Shown here: one piece after another, positions 13,063 to 28,000 of the stretch | Numbering within the stretch: the first letter of the stretch is position 1 | Layout of the letters: each line of letters begins with the position of its first letter | DNA from: Cyrtodaria siliqua | Lineage: Eukaryota > Mollusca > Bivalvia > Adapedonta > Hiatellidae | Direction: 5' to 3' | Length of the DNA: 64,000 nt | NCBI GenBank assembly: GCA_037043455.1 | Contig: JAWPHD010006807.1 | Span: 1 to 64,000 of the forward strand | Program-made: the position numbers and the translations under genes | Notes under the pieces: model-generated | Databases searched by the model: none | What the model was told of the DNA's origin: nothing | The model's input: only the letters and a program-made list of their open reading frames with translations

Positions 13063-16000
13063 CTGAAACAATAAGCAAAGACTAAATTGTATACTGCTAG
13101 ATGACTCCATGAAAGCAACACATATTTGATGATTTAGTAAGACAAAAGAATATGCATGTACAGCTAAATTCGCTTCAAAAATCAGTCTGGGGAATGACCA
13201 AATGTTGTCTCAATACAGGTGGTCATTTATTAAGATTCTTACACATTCTGTTTGACTTCTTATGAACTGAAAAGTGAAATGTTATCATGTATTTTCAATA
13301 GACATTGTACACACGATGTTACTCGGATAGTTAACTTTAAAGCACAACACAATGACAGACTCTACAAGGCAAACAAATAAACCACTTACATGTATATTAA
13401 ATGAGACAGTCAGGCAGCCTGCCAGACACCGTCACACAGAAGCCTCCACAGATGATACCTTACGTGTTTTTTCCTTTGTTTAAGATCAAGGGAATGACCA
13501 CGCCTACAACAACAGTGGTCGGACGGACGGCTAGCAAGATACACAGACATATTGGTGGATGGACAGCCAGGCAGATGGCTGGCCAGATAGCCAGCCACAC
13601 AGCAGACAGACAGACAGACGGACGGACAGACAGATTATACCTGGGATATTCATCCTTTATCCATCGTCCATGTTCCAGTAACCTTTGACATCTCAGTTGT
13701 ATCTCCACGTCAGCTGGAATCCCATCTGCCGGCAACTTACTGTAGCTGTACCCACTGAAACAAATACAGAACTGTTAATAATAACATATCTCATATCTTC
13801 ACTTTACAGATGCTGTTACTAAGCTGCTCTGACTGCACATGTATGGCAGGACAAAGCCCCCCTCTTTTATGACAATAACCAATCAAATTGTTTTGTGATT
13901 TTGATTGTATTGATAATTTAGACACTAATATACTATTATTTTATTGGTTAAGCTGAGACGCTAAATAAAATGACTGATGAAAGTGTGTGTGTATTATTCT
14001 AATGTTTATAGTCACTTTACCCAGGAGCACAAATTAGCGGCTCCCAGTCGCCATTGGAGAATAAACAAGAGGTCAATGACCTTGAAGCTCTACTGATTGA
14101 TTTTGATTTCAGGAAGTAGTCGCTACAGACTTGTTTTTTGAAAATCTATTTTTAAGCGTGGCGGCCATCTTGAATTTCCGGCTGAAATTTTGCTAAGATC
14201 AATAAGACATTAAGAGCAACATTCCTGTGAAGTTTCATGAAAATCCGTCGGGTAGTTTCAAAGAAGTAGTCGCTACAAGTTTTCATTATATAACTCTATA
14301 TAAACAAAGCAGCCATGTTTAAGGTCAAATCAAAACGATTTTCGACAAGGACCAACATCATGTCATACTGATCATTTTAGAAAAAGTCCCAAATCAATAT
14401 CTCTTATTGTTTTGAAGAAGTAGTCGCTACAAACTTATTTATTTTAAATCTATTTTTAGCTGTGGCGGCCATCTTGAATTTCCGGCCGACCTGAATTTTT
14501 TCTAGGATCAACTAGACATGAAGAGCAACATTCCTGTGAAGTTTCATGAACATCCGTCAAGTAGTTTCAGAGGAGTAGTCGCTACAAGTTTTTACTATAT
14601 AACTCTATGTAACCAAAGATGGCCACTGGCAGCCATGTTTAACGTCAAATCAAAATAATTTTCCACAAGGATCTACATCATGTCATGCTGATCATTTTAG
14701 AAAAAGTCCCATATCAATATCACTTATAGTTTTCAAGAAGTAGTCGCTACAAACTTATTTTTTAAAAATCTATTTTTAGCTGTGACGGCCATCTTGAATT
14801 TTCGGCCGACCTGAAATTTTGATAGGATCAATTAGACATCAAGAGCAACATTCCTGTAAAGTTTCATGACAATCCGCCAAGTAGTTTCAGAGGAGTAGTC
14901 GCTACAAGTTTTTACTATATTACTCTATGTAAACAAAGATGGCCGCTGGCAGCCATGTTTAACGTTGAATCAAAACGATTTTTGACTAGGATCAACATCA
15001 TGTAATGCTGATCATTTTAGAAAAAGTCCCATATCAATATCACTTATAGTTTTCAAGAAGTAGTCGCTACAAATTTATTTTTTAAAAATCTATTTTTAGC
15101 TGTGACGGCCATCTTGAATTTCCGGCCGACCTGAATTTTTTCTAGGATCAATTAGACATCAAGAGCAACATTCCTGTAAAGTTTCATGACAATCCGCCAA
15201 GTAGTTTCAGAGAAGTAGTCGCTACAAGTTTTTACTATATAACTCTATGTAAACAAAGATGGCCGCTGGCAGCCATGTTTAACGTTGAATCAAAACGATT
15301 TTTGACTAGGATCAACATCATGTCATGCTGATCATTTTAGAAAAAGTCCCATATCAATATCACTTATAGTTTTCAAGAAGAAGTCGCTACAAACTTGTAT
15401 TTTAAAACTCTATTTTTAGCTTTGGTGGCCATCTTGGATTTCACATCAACATGAATTTTTGCTAGGATCAACTAGACTTTATGGGCAACATTTCTGTAAA
15501 GTTTCATGAATATCCATCCAGTAGTTTCAGCTGTGAAGTCGCTACAAATAAAAGTTTACGGACAGACGGCCAGACGGACGACGGACGCCGCACCACGGCA
15601 TAAGCTCTGCTGATCTCTGATCAGTAGAGCTAAAAATGGTCTGGGAGACCAAAATTTGACTTTCAATCCAAAAAACGGAAAAAGGGTAATCATTCAACAC
15701 AAACATTCGAGGATTTTACCCTGCAGATTTTGCTTAGGTCCCGTGAACTACATACTGTTGGCCGAAATAGACAAACCCTTAACAAAATAATAACGAAACA
15801 AACGTTTGTTTTTATTTTTCCACTGCGGAAACGAGACAATGTTCGAGATGTTGCGATGTACGGTTTCCCACAAAACTGCATGTTACGGTACTCTGAGCTT
15901 CGAATGTCAATGTAAAAATTAGACGTGCAAGAGTACAAGTAACACTTGCTGATATAAAATCAACATTAAAACAGACATGGTAGTGTTTATTTTTCACATG

Positions 16001-19000
16001 ATCATAAATTTATGTTATAATTTGAAGGGGAAATAATTATGTTTCACTTCCGGTTTTTGGATATTCTAAAATGCGGCGTTTTTGATTAATAAAATGCGGT
16101 GCTTTTAGAAATCATCAATAATAATTATATGGCAGGGAATCATGTTGATAAAAAAGGTCTCATACATTAATTTTAAAACTGTATGTCAACATAAAATATT
16201 TATAACAAAATAAAACATTAATTTAATAATATCTAATCTTTTTTAATCTTTTATTACAATAATTTACATATTCTAGTTGTGATCATTTATAACAAAACTC
16301 ATTAACAATACTATTTATAATTAAATAGATAACTTGGGACTTGTAATGATCAGTAATGTTGTTTATGATATTCAATAAACACAGAGTAAATGCATGTAAT
16401 TGTTCATAAATTATGCACCAGAGTGGTAAAATAAAATAATATTTTGTTGGGCCCCTAACTTTTGGGCTGGGCCCCTAAAAATTCTAAGTCAGGGGCCCAG
16501 CTGGCTCCTAGCTAAATAGAGCTAGTTGGTGCCCCTGTCTACCATATGTGCCTAGGGCAGGACCCCTCAACATCACGGCATTATGTCTGAATGTTTTGTG
16601 GTGCATCGACTGTATGTGGGGACCTCCGTTTTAAGTCTCGTCCGAAAGACTGGTTAGTTGGGAAATACTTCTAAATAATTTGATAATTAACCCAAAATGG
16701 TCCTGGCTGGGATTGAACCTGTGATCCCTGGGTTACTAAGCCACAATGCTATCACTACACCACAGCGGCAACCTCTAACTACTACACCACCGAGGCCACC
16801 TTAGGTAGGTGCAAACACATAGTTCTCTTTTATGTTCATCCATATTTAACATCAGTTTCAAAAAAACAATGTATAAAGAATTTATTAAAAGTTGAAGATA
16901 TAATATTGTAATTTATAAAAGAGAAAGTGAGGGCCTAATTGAATTTTATATAAAGTGCAAGTAAACCATGCATTTCTGCTGATATAATATCTTAACATCC
17001 CTGATGTAATTATGAATCCCTCACCTTTGAGCTTTCTCGATTGGCTGAAAACATCTGAGTTCCGCGTCCTCTGGTAGTGGAAGGTCTTCATCTGAGGAGG
17101 AAGATAAAGGTTTATCACTGATCACCATATATTTGCATTTACAGAACAAAGGGCCTTTACAGGGCTCCAAGAATATTTTTTTAGGGGACTAGCCCAGGGC
17201 TTGTGGGTCCTGAAAATCCACTAGCCCTGTTTTTTCTCCCAAGCTCTGTCTTTTTTACTTGCCTTAAAAATAATATGTCTATTTGTTTTTGTCTTTGGCA
17301 GTTATCATTTATCTTGTTTGGAAATACTTTTACCTGTTTACATATCTTGTTATCACAATTTTAAATTTATTTAAATTAACCAGCTCACTGAGACCTGACT
17401 CTATCTATTACTTATACCCAGCTGACGACATCTCATTATGTTAAAGCTGATTCTGATTTAACGGATTGAGATACCCATTATAATTCATTAAATACCGAGA
17501 AAATTAAAAAAAAAAATCAGTAATTCTTATCTACTCATAACCAATAGTTTTTTAGCATTACCCCACCCACAAATTGTATACAGGGATAAATGTTTTATTA
17601 CAGGTGCCTGACTGGCGTGTGTTTTTTATACACAGATCGTGTAATTTAGGCAGTGGGATTAATTTTTTTTGGACTAGCCTGACGGACTACCTGCATAGAA
17701 TTTGCTACAAGCCCGACTTCAATTTTGAAAAGCCCCGGGCGTCGGGCTATCCAATTTCTGGAGCCCTGCTTAACTCTTTTATTGTAACTGATAGCCCTAA
17801 ATTTTAAAGAAGACGAGTTCCATTCTTCTTCTTCCAGGTAAACTTTGAACCTCATAATGAACGAGTATTCTCGAAGTTGGTCCCTATATTTTAATGCTGA
17901 GTTCCCTCTTTTCTATAAATCAATAAATTATCATATTTATAAATTTTCCATATATGGTAATTTAAAACTATGATGTCATAGTTCTCAAAATGGCTGCTTC
18001 CATATCCGTTTCAGAAGAACCTTGTAATGGTCGCGTCTGTTTTATTTATCATCCGATTTTGATAAATCTTTCACCATTTTCCATGTTTTCCAGAACTCTC
18101 AATAATAAAGATGCTTACATCCCTTTAATATGTATGTCTATTTTACTAGCTTACATTTGGAGACGTCAAGTTCTCTGTCCTTTGTCTGGTGTGTCTGTAT
18201 ACTGTTGAGGACTTTACACAGGTTACCCCACAGACTGCAATGGAAGATGAAGATACAGAACAACTGTAACAAATGACAACCAAGCAGAGTGATAGTTGTG
18301 TGTTTGTCCTTGGTCTATAGTAGTATGAGTGTTTCTTCATGTAAATGTTTATTAGAAGTATTCATCAATTTTTCACTCTCTATATTTAAAGACAATATAG
18401 GACAGCCAGAAAAAAATCCAAGACAAACTGAGCTTGAGTGTTTGTTAATGTTGATAAGGAAAAAAAAACTTAATTTGTAAATTTAACCCATATAATGTCC
18501 TTCATTGTGACCTTGATCTTTATATTTTAGTATGGCCATGTCGATGTTGTCATGATAAGTATATATTGAAAGTTTGATGAAGAAATATCAAGAAATGAGA
18601 AAGTTATAGCCAACGTTAAGTTTTCGTGACGGACTGACGGATGGATGGACGACAAAGTGATCCCTATCTATCGCATTTTTCTTCGAAAAGGCGAAACAAT
18701 AAAAATATATTATGCCCATAATGTACTTAAATATGCACATGAATGCATGTCACTATTTAATTCTATCAAGACATTTCATTCTCTATATCACCCCAATATA
18801 TCTAACTCCAGCTAAGAAGTAAAACTCACACCTTGACTTAAGTCTGTATCAATATATCACTATACATTATAAATATGCACTTACGGGGAAAGTTTGAGAA
18901 CTGGTCTGTCAAAGTTTTGAGGGTTTAACTTGAACCAGTCAAGGAGCAGTTTGACTGCAGGAAGGGTGAAGTATTCTCGAACTTTGTGTTCCTTGGTGGG

Positions 19001-22000
19001 CGTGAACTGGAGAAGGATGTCTAACATCAGCACTGAAATGTAAACAATGACACAGTCTAACATCAGCACTGAAATGTAAACAATGACACAGTCTAACATC
19101 AGCACTGAAATGTAAACAATGACACAGTCTAACATCAGCACTGAAATGTAAACAATGACACAGTCTAACATCAGCACTGAAATGTAAACAATGACACATT
19201 AGGCATACAAGCTTCTGATACTGGAGAAGGATGTCTAACATCAGCACTGAAATGTAAACAATGACACAGTCTAACATCAGCACTGAAATGTAAACAATGA
19301 CACAGTCTAACATCAGCACTGAAATGTAAACAATGACACAGTCTAACATCAGCACTGAAATGTAAACAATGACACAGTCTAACATCAGCACTGAAATGTA
19401 AACAATGACACAGTCTAACATCAGCACTGAAATGTAAACAATGACACAGTCTAACATCAGCACTGAAATGTAAACAATGACACATTAGGCATACAAGCTT
19501 CTGATACTGGAGAAGGATGTCTAACATCAGCACTGAAATGTAAACAATGACACAGTCTAACATCAGCACTGAAATGTAAACAATGACACAGTCTAACATC
19601 AGCACTGAAATGTAAACAATGACACAGTCTAACATCAGCACTGAAAGTCTAACATCAGCACTGAAATGTAAACAATGACACAGTCTAACATCAGCACTGA
19701 AATGTAAACAATGACACATTAGGCATGATAACTCAACAGAAGCAGACAATAAAGAAAAACTAGAAGGGTGTTCCATGGAACACTTGTGTCACCTGTCGTG
19801 TTCTTTTCAAGTCATGGCCAGTTATGAGCTTGCTTAGGTTGCAGGTTAAAGTTTTATGAAAGGGGGCTTAACTCTGCCAAAATGAAAGTCAGAGTTACTG
19901 GACATGAGTAACAACATTCCTTAGGTTAAGATGAAAATGTGTGTGAAGTTTCATGAACACAGGTCACATACTTTTCAAGTTATTGCCAAGGTTAGGTTGC
20001 AGGTTAAAGTATAACGGACGGACGACGACAGGCGATGGACAAAGTGATTCCTAAGTGTCTGCGATGCTACATAGGCGACACAAAGAAGAATGTGGAAATG
20101 ACAATATATAATTAGAAATGTGTCCATGATACACGGATGCCCCTACTGAAAACAATCAGAACAAGAAACAAGGATATAGAAACAATAATATATACACAAT
20201 TTGTTTGTTTGAATGGTGTTTTACATCATTTTAGCACATGTTAGGCCATATAATATTTTTTGTGATAGAGGCAGACCACCCCATTTTTCCTTGGTAGAAC
20301 CAGTACTGTATACCTCCCGCCATCCGTAATAATCGACACTATACACACTGTATAAACATCAAAGGACTGAAGGTCCTGAGAGTCGCCAAGATTGAACAGT
20401 GTCTATCTTCTTGATGAGTGTCTATCTTCTTAAAGGTTTTTAAATATATATATATTTTTTTTTTTTTTTTACCCCACCCACACCACCAAATATTGGCCGC
20501 GATTTTTCAAAAAACGGCCGTGCAAAAGACGGCTGCACGGTTGGCTGCCTAATAACTTCCCCTCTGGAAAATAACCGATAGTATGAATCAAATTGAGTAC
20601 AATGTACAATAGTACGAATCTAATTGAGTACGAAGTACGAAATTTCGTAGGAGTTGTCGTTCTTGAATTCATTCTATTTTTAGAAGCAACAACGCCTTGA
20701 TAAATCTGCTAACATACCAAACAAAGGAAACAGACTTATGATTTTAGCAATTTTACGGGAGTTTTTCACACAATTCCGTGGGGCCGGGAGGAGGGTTAGA
20801 ATTCCGTGAGTGAGATATCAAATGTATGCAATAACTACAATATTTACTGACATTTAGTTCCCAATTTGTTATCTGAGTCGAACGTCATGAGCGGCACATC
20901 CGTGGCCTCCATTCATGAAATATATATATGCGTATATTATTGCGCATAGTATTTCAGTTCCTTTTTCAAAAAAGACACGTATATACTGTATACAATGACA
21001 ATTATTCACAATCAGTAGTTATATTATTCGGTATATATAACGTTCATGTCAGTCACCTTATGAAATTAAGTTATACTTGATGCAGTTAAAGGAACTACAT
21101 TCTCGAAGTGCGTAAAGCACCCAATCCGATTTTTTGTGTGTATTAATGCGCATAATATTTCGGTAAACCTACAAAAAAGACATGTTTATACTGTATACAA
21201 TTACAATTATTTCATTATTTCACAATCAGTAGTTATATTAATCGGTATACATAACGTTCATGTCAGTCACCTTATCAAATTAAGTTATATTTGAAACAGT
21301 TAAAGGGGACTACATTGCTTACAACGGTAAAGCGTCTCACCCGTTTGAAAAACTCCCTATTCAGAAATTGCACTATATACATGTACGGTATACACGATGC
21401 TGATGCATGGCGACTCAAAAATGCTACATGTACACACAATAACCTATTATCACTAAAAAAAAGATTATCTTTTATGAGAAATGTCTTACTGAATAAATGA
21501 GGTCACTAGTTCACCATAAATACATTTAGCAATGCTCTTTATGGTCAGTTCATCGTTACAGACCGATTAGGTTGGATTGTCTACATAAAATTCCATAAGG
21601 TGTATGTAGATGTTTAGAAATTTGAAGCCACTGGAGGTGAATGCATTGTTAATGTGTGAAAGTGAGACTACCAGAAGTTTGTAGTACTGCCACCTATAAG
21701 CAGTAGGGGAGCAGCCTTGATATTTTCCTACATCTTTCAAATATCGCAACCACGCTTGACAACGAAAAGTAGTACGTCAACTTTCGGGAACGTCAAAAAA
21801 AAAAAATGTCCGCCATTTTGAATTTTTTAAAACGCATAATTTGGAAAATTGTGACAATTTTTGATCATGAAATTTCATTTCCCCTTTAGGTTTCGTGATT
21901 TTCGTCTGTACCGACTTTTTTTTTAGAAGCTCTACTGCGTGATAAATTCAGACCCGCCTTGTAAAATGTCGAAGCGAGGGGCGATAACTCTAAAAGATGC

Positions 22001-25000
22001 CATCTTTAGAATACGATTAAAATGACAACAACCGTGTGTTTTTTGTTAAATAAAGTACGAGGAGATACTTGAATTGTTGTTTTAGCTCACACATTACATG
22101 AATTTTGCTGCATATCACGAAAAGCATGTTATTTCTTTATCAAAAGTACACGAAAATACGAATTGTTTGATTTAACTGTAATTTTGACTCGACTGACCAC
22201 GCAAGAACTGCAGGCGCGTATTCGATGGAGCGGGTAGTATTGGGCACCCTCTCATATGTGGAAAGTTTACGTAACAATCGCTACTGTTCAAGATGGGAGT
22301 TGGGATGGAGAGAAGGAGGGGGAGGGCATCTGAACTGAGATTTAAAAGGATGCGCCCCATCCCCATCCCACCCCAACTAAAAATTAAAATCATGAAAGCT
22401 AGTTTGTTTTTGAAAGCTCTTCCAAGCATACAGTACATTCTTAAACATATTCAGATAATATATTTGTTGCTGTGTTTTTGACTAGACTGTCCAGTGTCTA
22501 ATTGTCATCCGCAACTTGGCGCAGTCAGTAGCGCAGCGGATTTGTAACCGGAGGTGGTGCCACTGAGTTTTGTCGGTGTGTTCTTGGGCAAGACACATTC
22601 CCTTAGCCTCATCCGTCGGATGGGGACGTAAACAGGGTGGTCCCGCTTATAGGTCTATCATCTGAGCATGTTAAAGAACCATAGGAATCTGTTCGATAAT
22701 AAGGGTAGTGCACGGTTCCCGGATTCCTATGTATCCTTCCCCTCTCTCTGAGGCGGCTCTAAATAACCTGTACTGTGTTGATGAGCCGTTAAATATTCAA
22801 TTCAATTCATCCGCAACTGCACTCAGCACTGTCATATGTACTATAGCTGTCCCATGCTAGTATCATGAATCAACCGTGGAATATATCACCCACACATAAA
22901 AGGGTTTGAGGGCCCCATCTTACTTGTATTAGTTTAAATATAGACCATTTGTCGGTTGAAACCTAAGATGAATTTTTTATCAGACAGAAACACTGTCGTA
23001 ATACTTATACTGATAGCATCGAAGGAAAATAAAGAAGGCCATTTCTTTTACTTTATATTTTTAAAGTTGAATTGTGTTTTATGTCATTATAGCACATTTT
23101 AGGCCATATTTCCTGGGTAGAACCAGTACTGTGTACTTACTGCTATCTGTAAGAATCGACACTTTCTCACCTACAAGTTGAGCTCCCAGTGGGAATTGAA
23201 CCCGCAGCGGTGAGAGGTGAAGATGAGAATGTATACAAATATAAAATGCCAACCGAACATCTCAACTCAATATGTCCATGGGACTTGAATGAACGCACTG
23301 AAAACAATCCGTGGAAAATTGTACTATGCAAGAATATATATTCATAAATAAATTTTATTTTGATGCAAAATCGATATGCTCCTCTAGACATCATAGATAA
23401 AGATCATGTAAAGTTTCGAAAAGATTGGTTAAAAACTGTGGAAGGATATAGACGCACAGATAACTAACACCATATGCCGCCTCACCTTTCAATGGTAAAC
23501 AATAAACATTTAAGGTACATATTAAGGCCTTAAATATTATCTTTCATGACTAAGTAAAAAATATGTAACAAGTCAGATATCAAAATGAATTATTTATTTG
23601 ATTTAAAACATTTTATTTCAAATATTTACATCAAAACATCCCAAATATAAAGGGTATTACATAAAAAATTAAATTGCATCATACAATAATTGTTTTTATT
23701 TATTAAAGGGACACACAGCATTTATCAAGTTTTTATCAAGCATTAAAATGTAATTTATTTTCACTTTACACCCGCTTGCATATATTTAAATTATAAGTTA
23801 TAACATTTTGGAGTTTAAAAAAAAGAAGATTGCTGCATGTCCCTTTAATATGTAATTGTTTATATGGTGCAAGCCAATTTGAACATATGTGGGGTTTTAT
23901 ATATATACATGTATCTGTTTGTTATTTTTTTGGTGAGGAAGACCACTCACTTTTCTTCTGGGTATAACCGGTATTATTATATAACCTATAAATAGACGCG
24001 TTTTCATTGGCTAAAAAGTAATTTTTTAGAAAAAATATCTAGCGATATTGACCTGTTTTTTTCTGATATTGACCAGTTTTATAAACTGTCCCGAGATGTG
24101 ATATTATTGAAAAAATCTATTGTTTAATTGTTATAAACTGTCAAATTCAAATTGAGGGTTATATAATAAAACAGTTATGGACTTTTCAGCTGTTATACAT
24201 GATGTTGATATGTACCAAAAAATCATTATTGACCTCGGCTATCGCCTCGGTCAATAATGATTTTTTTGGTGCATATCACATCATGTATAACAGCTGAAAA
24301 GTCCATAATTGTATAATATACACCTCCTGCCATCTGTTATTCCACAAACTTTTATATAATCCAATAAAATTCAGAAAACATTTTAATCCAATAAATAAAT
24401 TGGGCACGGCCGGTCAGATTAACAGAAACACATTTATATTTTCATATTAGCCCTTATTTTGAGCCTCTCCAATGAACTATCCAGTTAATGTCGCCAACGA
24501 TCCACCTTGTGTCTACAGTCGGATATGCATGTTGATATGATATTGTGCTGGCTGAACTGGTGATCCTCTTACTAGACATATTTTTCTTGAAGTTGATGCT
24601 AGTACTGTCCGTATGAGGTATTGCTGATTCATGATTCATAAAAATATTGTACACCATCTTGTTATTATATACTATTCTTGTTCGTTTAAGTATTTCTGAT
24701 TCTGTTGTTAATGTTGTAAAAAGTTATATGTGACTACTTGTTTCAATAAAATCCTCCCATATATATTGGGACATCACTAACTATTTTCAGCTAACTCCCA
24801 GCATCTCAGGACTCCAGGCTCTGAAAATAAAAATGACATACATGATATTTTGTTTCAACTTAAATAGGTAACAAGTTGTAGAACTGAAATATGTAAATGA
24901 ATAGTGATTATAGAACTTTTTTTACATGTACAATAAATTAAAAATAATCGTTTTCTGCTAAATCAACACATTTATTACCGGTATACCTTATTTAGAGCCG

Positions 25001-28000
25001 CCCCAAATGACACATAGGAATTCGAGAACCTGTCTTACTCTTACTAATGTATATATTAATAATTTCTATGGTTGTTTATCGTGCTTGGAGGATAGACTCC
25101 CCAGTTTCAATCCCAATCAAACAAAAGAGGCTGAGGAACAAACAAGACTGAGGGAAGATGTATTGCCCGAAACCATAGACGAAACTCAGTGGTGCATGTG
25201 TGACTTGAACCGGAAGCTCCAGATTGCTATCATCCACCATGCTATTGCTGGGCCATGCCAGCACATTATGTTAAGTCGGGGTCTTGGTTAAGTTTAATAA
25301 TTTAGATGTAATACAGGGACCTTTTTATTTTGTTTGTTTAATTTTACATATGTACTAAGCACAATATGACCTATTTATGTGTCGATGTGCTGTAAAACAC
25401 CATTTTTATTTTTAGTATAAAAAGTCTGAGACTAAGTGCAGGCACAGACCTAATAACAAATTATTAATATGTCTGTGGTGCAGGACTGGTGCACAATGCC
25501 ACATATTTTGCAAAGAACAAACATTGATAAATTCATAGATTTTTTGAAGCTGCGCTTACCTACATACTGGCTAATACAAGGCTCTTGATGTAGTTATACT
25601 GTGAGACTGGGAAATTTGACTTGAATCTGGCTATGGTAATACTGCACACTGCCTCTAGCTAACTTAGTCTTAGCAGACCTGAAAAAAACAAGTCATATAT
25701 GATATTGTTTCATTTGTTTTTAATATTAATAACTCTGTCCAACTTTCACAATGCTAACAATGCCAGCATTCCATAACATTTTACTTAAAACACAACTGGA
25801 ATTGAAAGTGGTGCTTTCCAGAAGATGATACTGTCCAAAATGTAAGTCACAGGTGGCATTCATGAACAAATAGTAGATTTTCAAGGCTTACATTTTCATC
25901 AATTATTCATCACTCATGTGTTCTAAAAAATTATCAGAATTAAGTTAATATATATCAACCACCACCGTTTTACATGTTTCAACGTTAAACACTTGTCATA
26001 CAGAAATTAAAAGTGTATTTACTTACATAGGCTACAGTGCAGACAATGCCATGACCCATTTCAGGCATTTGCTGGTGTATTCCACTTTTCAATTTTAATT
26101 CTCTACATAAAGTCTACATTGTCTACTGTAATAGATCTATTTGTTTGTATTTTGTAAATTACGCACTCATGCAAAACTTGGAATTGTATACGATCGTGAT
26201 TGTAACACTGTTTTAATTCTACTTCTGTGCAAATAAATTGAAATAATCCATCGGTCACCGTCAATCGGGCCGAATGTGTAAACGATCTATCTGTGTTTGT
26301 TACTTTGTACACGGATCAGCATTATTTGACCTTTGAATGTGTGTGAGCTATTTTTAGCACATTCCTTAGCTATTTATAAACGTTCAGTTCAATTCACAAT
26401 ATTTAGTTTCTGTGACTGTGTATTGACCATATGATGTTAATTTGTCCAGGGAGAAGTGGGTTTGTGGCCTGCGACTGACTGGCCCTGGGCTGGGTGTTTT
26501 TCTGTGTCGCCGCCATTTTGAATAGCCTCTGAAAGAGTGAAATGCAGGTACCAACTTTCAAAACGGGCACGCAAAATGTATATTCACGAAAAAATAAGAA
26601 ATTTTCAAAAAAGGTAGATCAGGTAATGATCTTCGACTCCTGTCAATTTCAACAATATTTAAGAATATACAATTTTTGTACCCGTTTTGAAACATTGGCA
26701 ATTTCGAAGAAAACAAAAACTAGTTTTTTTCGATCTTCGCATTTGTACCGCGATTTCCGACTATGATATCTCAATAAAACCTGTCAACACGATTGTTTTA
26801 TAAATCTCCGACATAATAACTGACTTCTGATATGATTTGTTTTCTTTGCCATCTAGTATAAGCTTTAAACTAGTGTTTCTAAACAGAGTACTATAAAATC
26901 CGCGCATCTGCACGTGCTTGCAAAATGGGAACTACGTTGCCTCCAACCCCAATTATTTATGTTTGAGTTATGCGGTTCAGGCACGTGAAATGACTTGTCT
27001 GCTCCTGTACTGAAGGGTACAGTAAAATATAAAATATCTGGGAAATAAAACATTATTTTTGTTTACCATAGGTTTGACTTTATTATTGAAGTATTGTTTT
27101 CAACAAATAGCAAAACGCCAAAATAATTTGTTTTGCAATAGTTGATATCCTTATAAAGTATGATTTACAAATATACAAAATGTGTAGAATTGTCAGCATA
27201 AAGCTGTGTGGATTAAAAATTGAACAATGTATACATTTCGTTCATTTCAAATAGTTTGTTTATATACAAGAGTATAAAAAAAACACTTTCAAAACCTTCA
27301 GCTACCTAATCTTATAATTAAAATCATATTTAAAACAAGTATTCCAGTTTTCAGCGATTTGTTTTCAATTTGCAACTATTGCTACCAAAAAACAATATTT
27401 CCTAGCCTCCAATCCTTTAGGACTTTTTTATGTAACTGAAAGGCACCTCACTGATTATGAAAATGTTAAAACCATTTCTGTTGAAAGTTGTTTAGGGTCA
27501 AACTTGTATTCCCTAGCCTACATATTAAAATCCAGATGCCGAGAGTATCAGCAGACATACCTGTAAGTGTAAACACGAGATTGAAGCATGTTTCCTCATC
27601 GTCCGTCAGATCTATGTCTCCGTTGACGAGTCCATCGTCACCTTCCCCATCATGCATCTGCTGCACGTGATTCATTGCAAATATGTTGATGGCCACGATC
27701 TGCACGAGCACCTGCCAGGGGAAACTCTGTGATGTCACGTGCGCAGGTAATCCTGCAGCCAGCTTTTCTGACAGGTCCTCTGCTTTATCCAAATCTGAAT
27801 GAAACATGTTTCAAATTGTTACAATGAATTGTAAATAAAAGACAGCTTTGCTTGTAAAAAATACATGTAACGGTCAAGCTACTATCCGTTTGTTGCACAT
27901 GTATCTTACGGTCTATAGATAAATTTCTTGTTTCTTACTTGATGTTACAATGAAAATAATGATTTTTCACAAAAAAAAAAGAATCTAAAAAAAAACGTCT

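Noticed and set aside
18881..19776. Minus-strand ORFs with repeated CHCLHFSADVR or VLMLDCVIVYIS peptides
   Set aside because: Only the exon 12 part (18885-19032) is coding; the rest is the 36-bp minisatellite.
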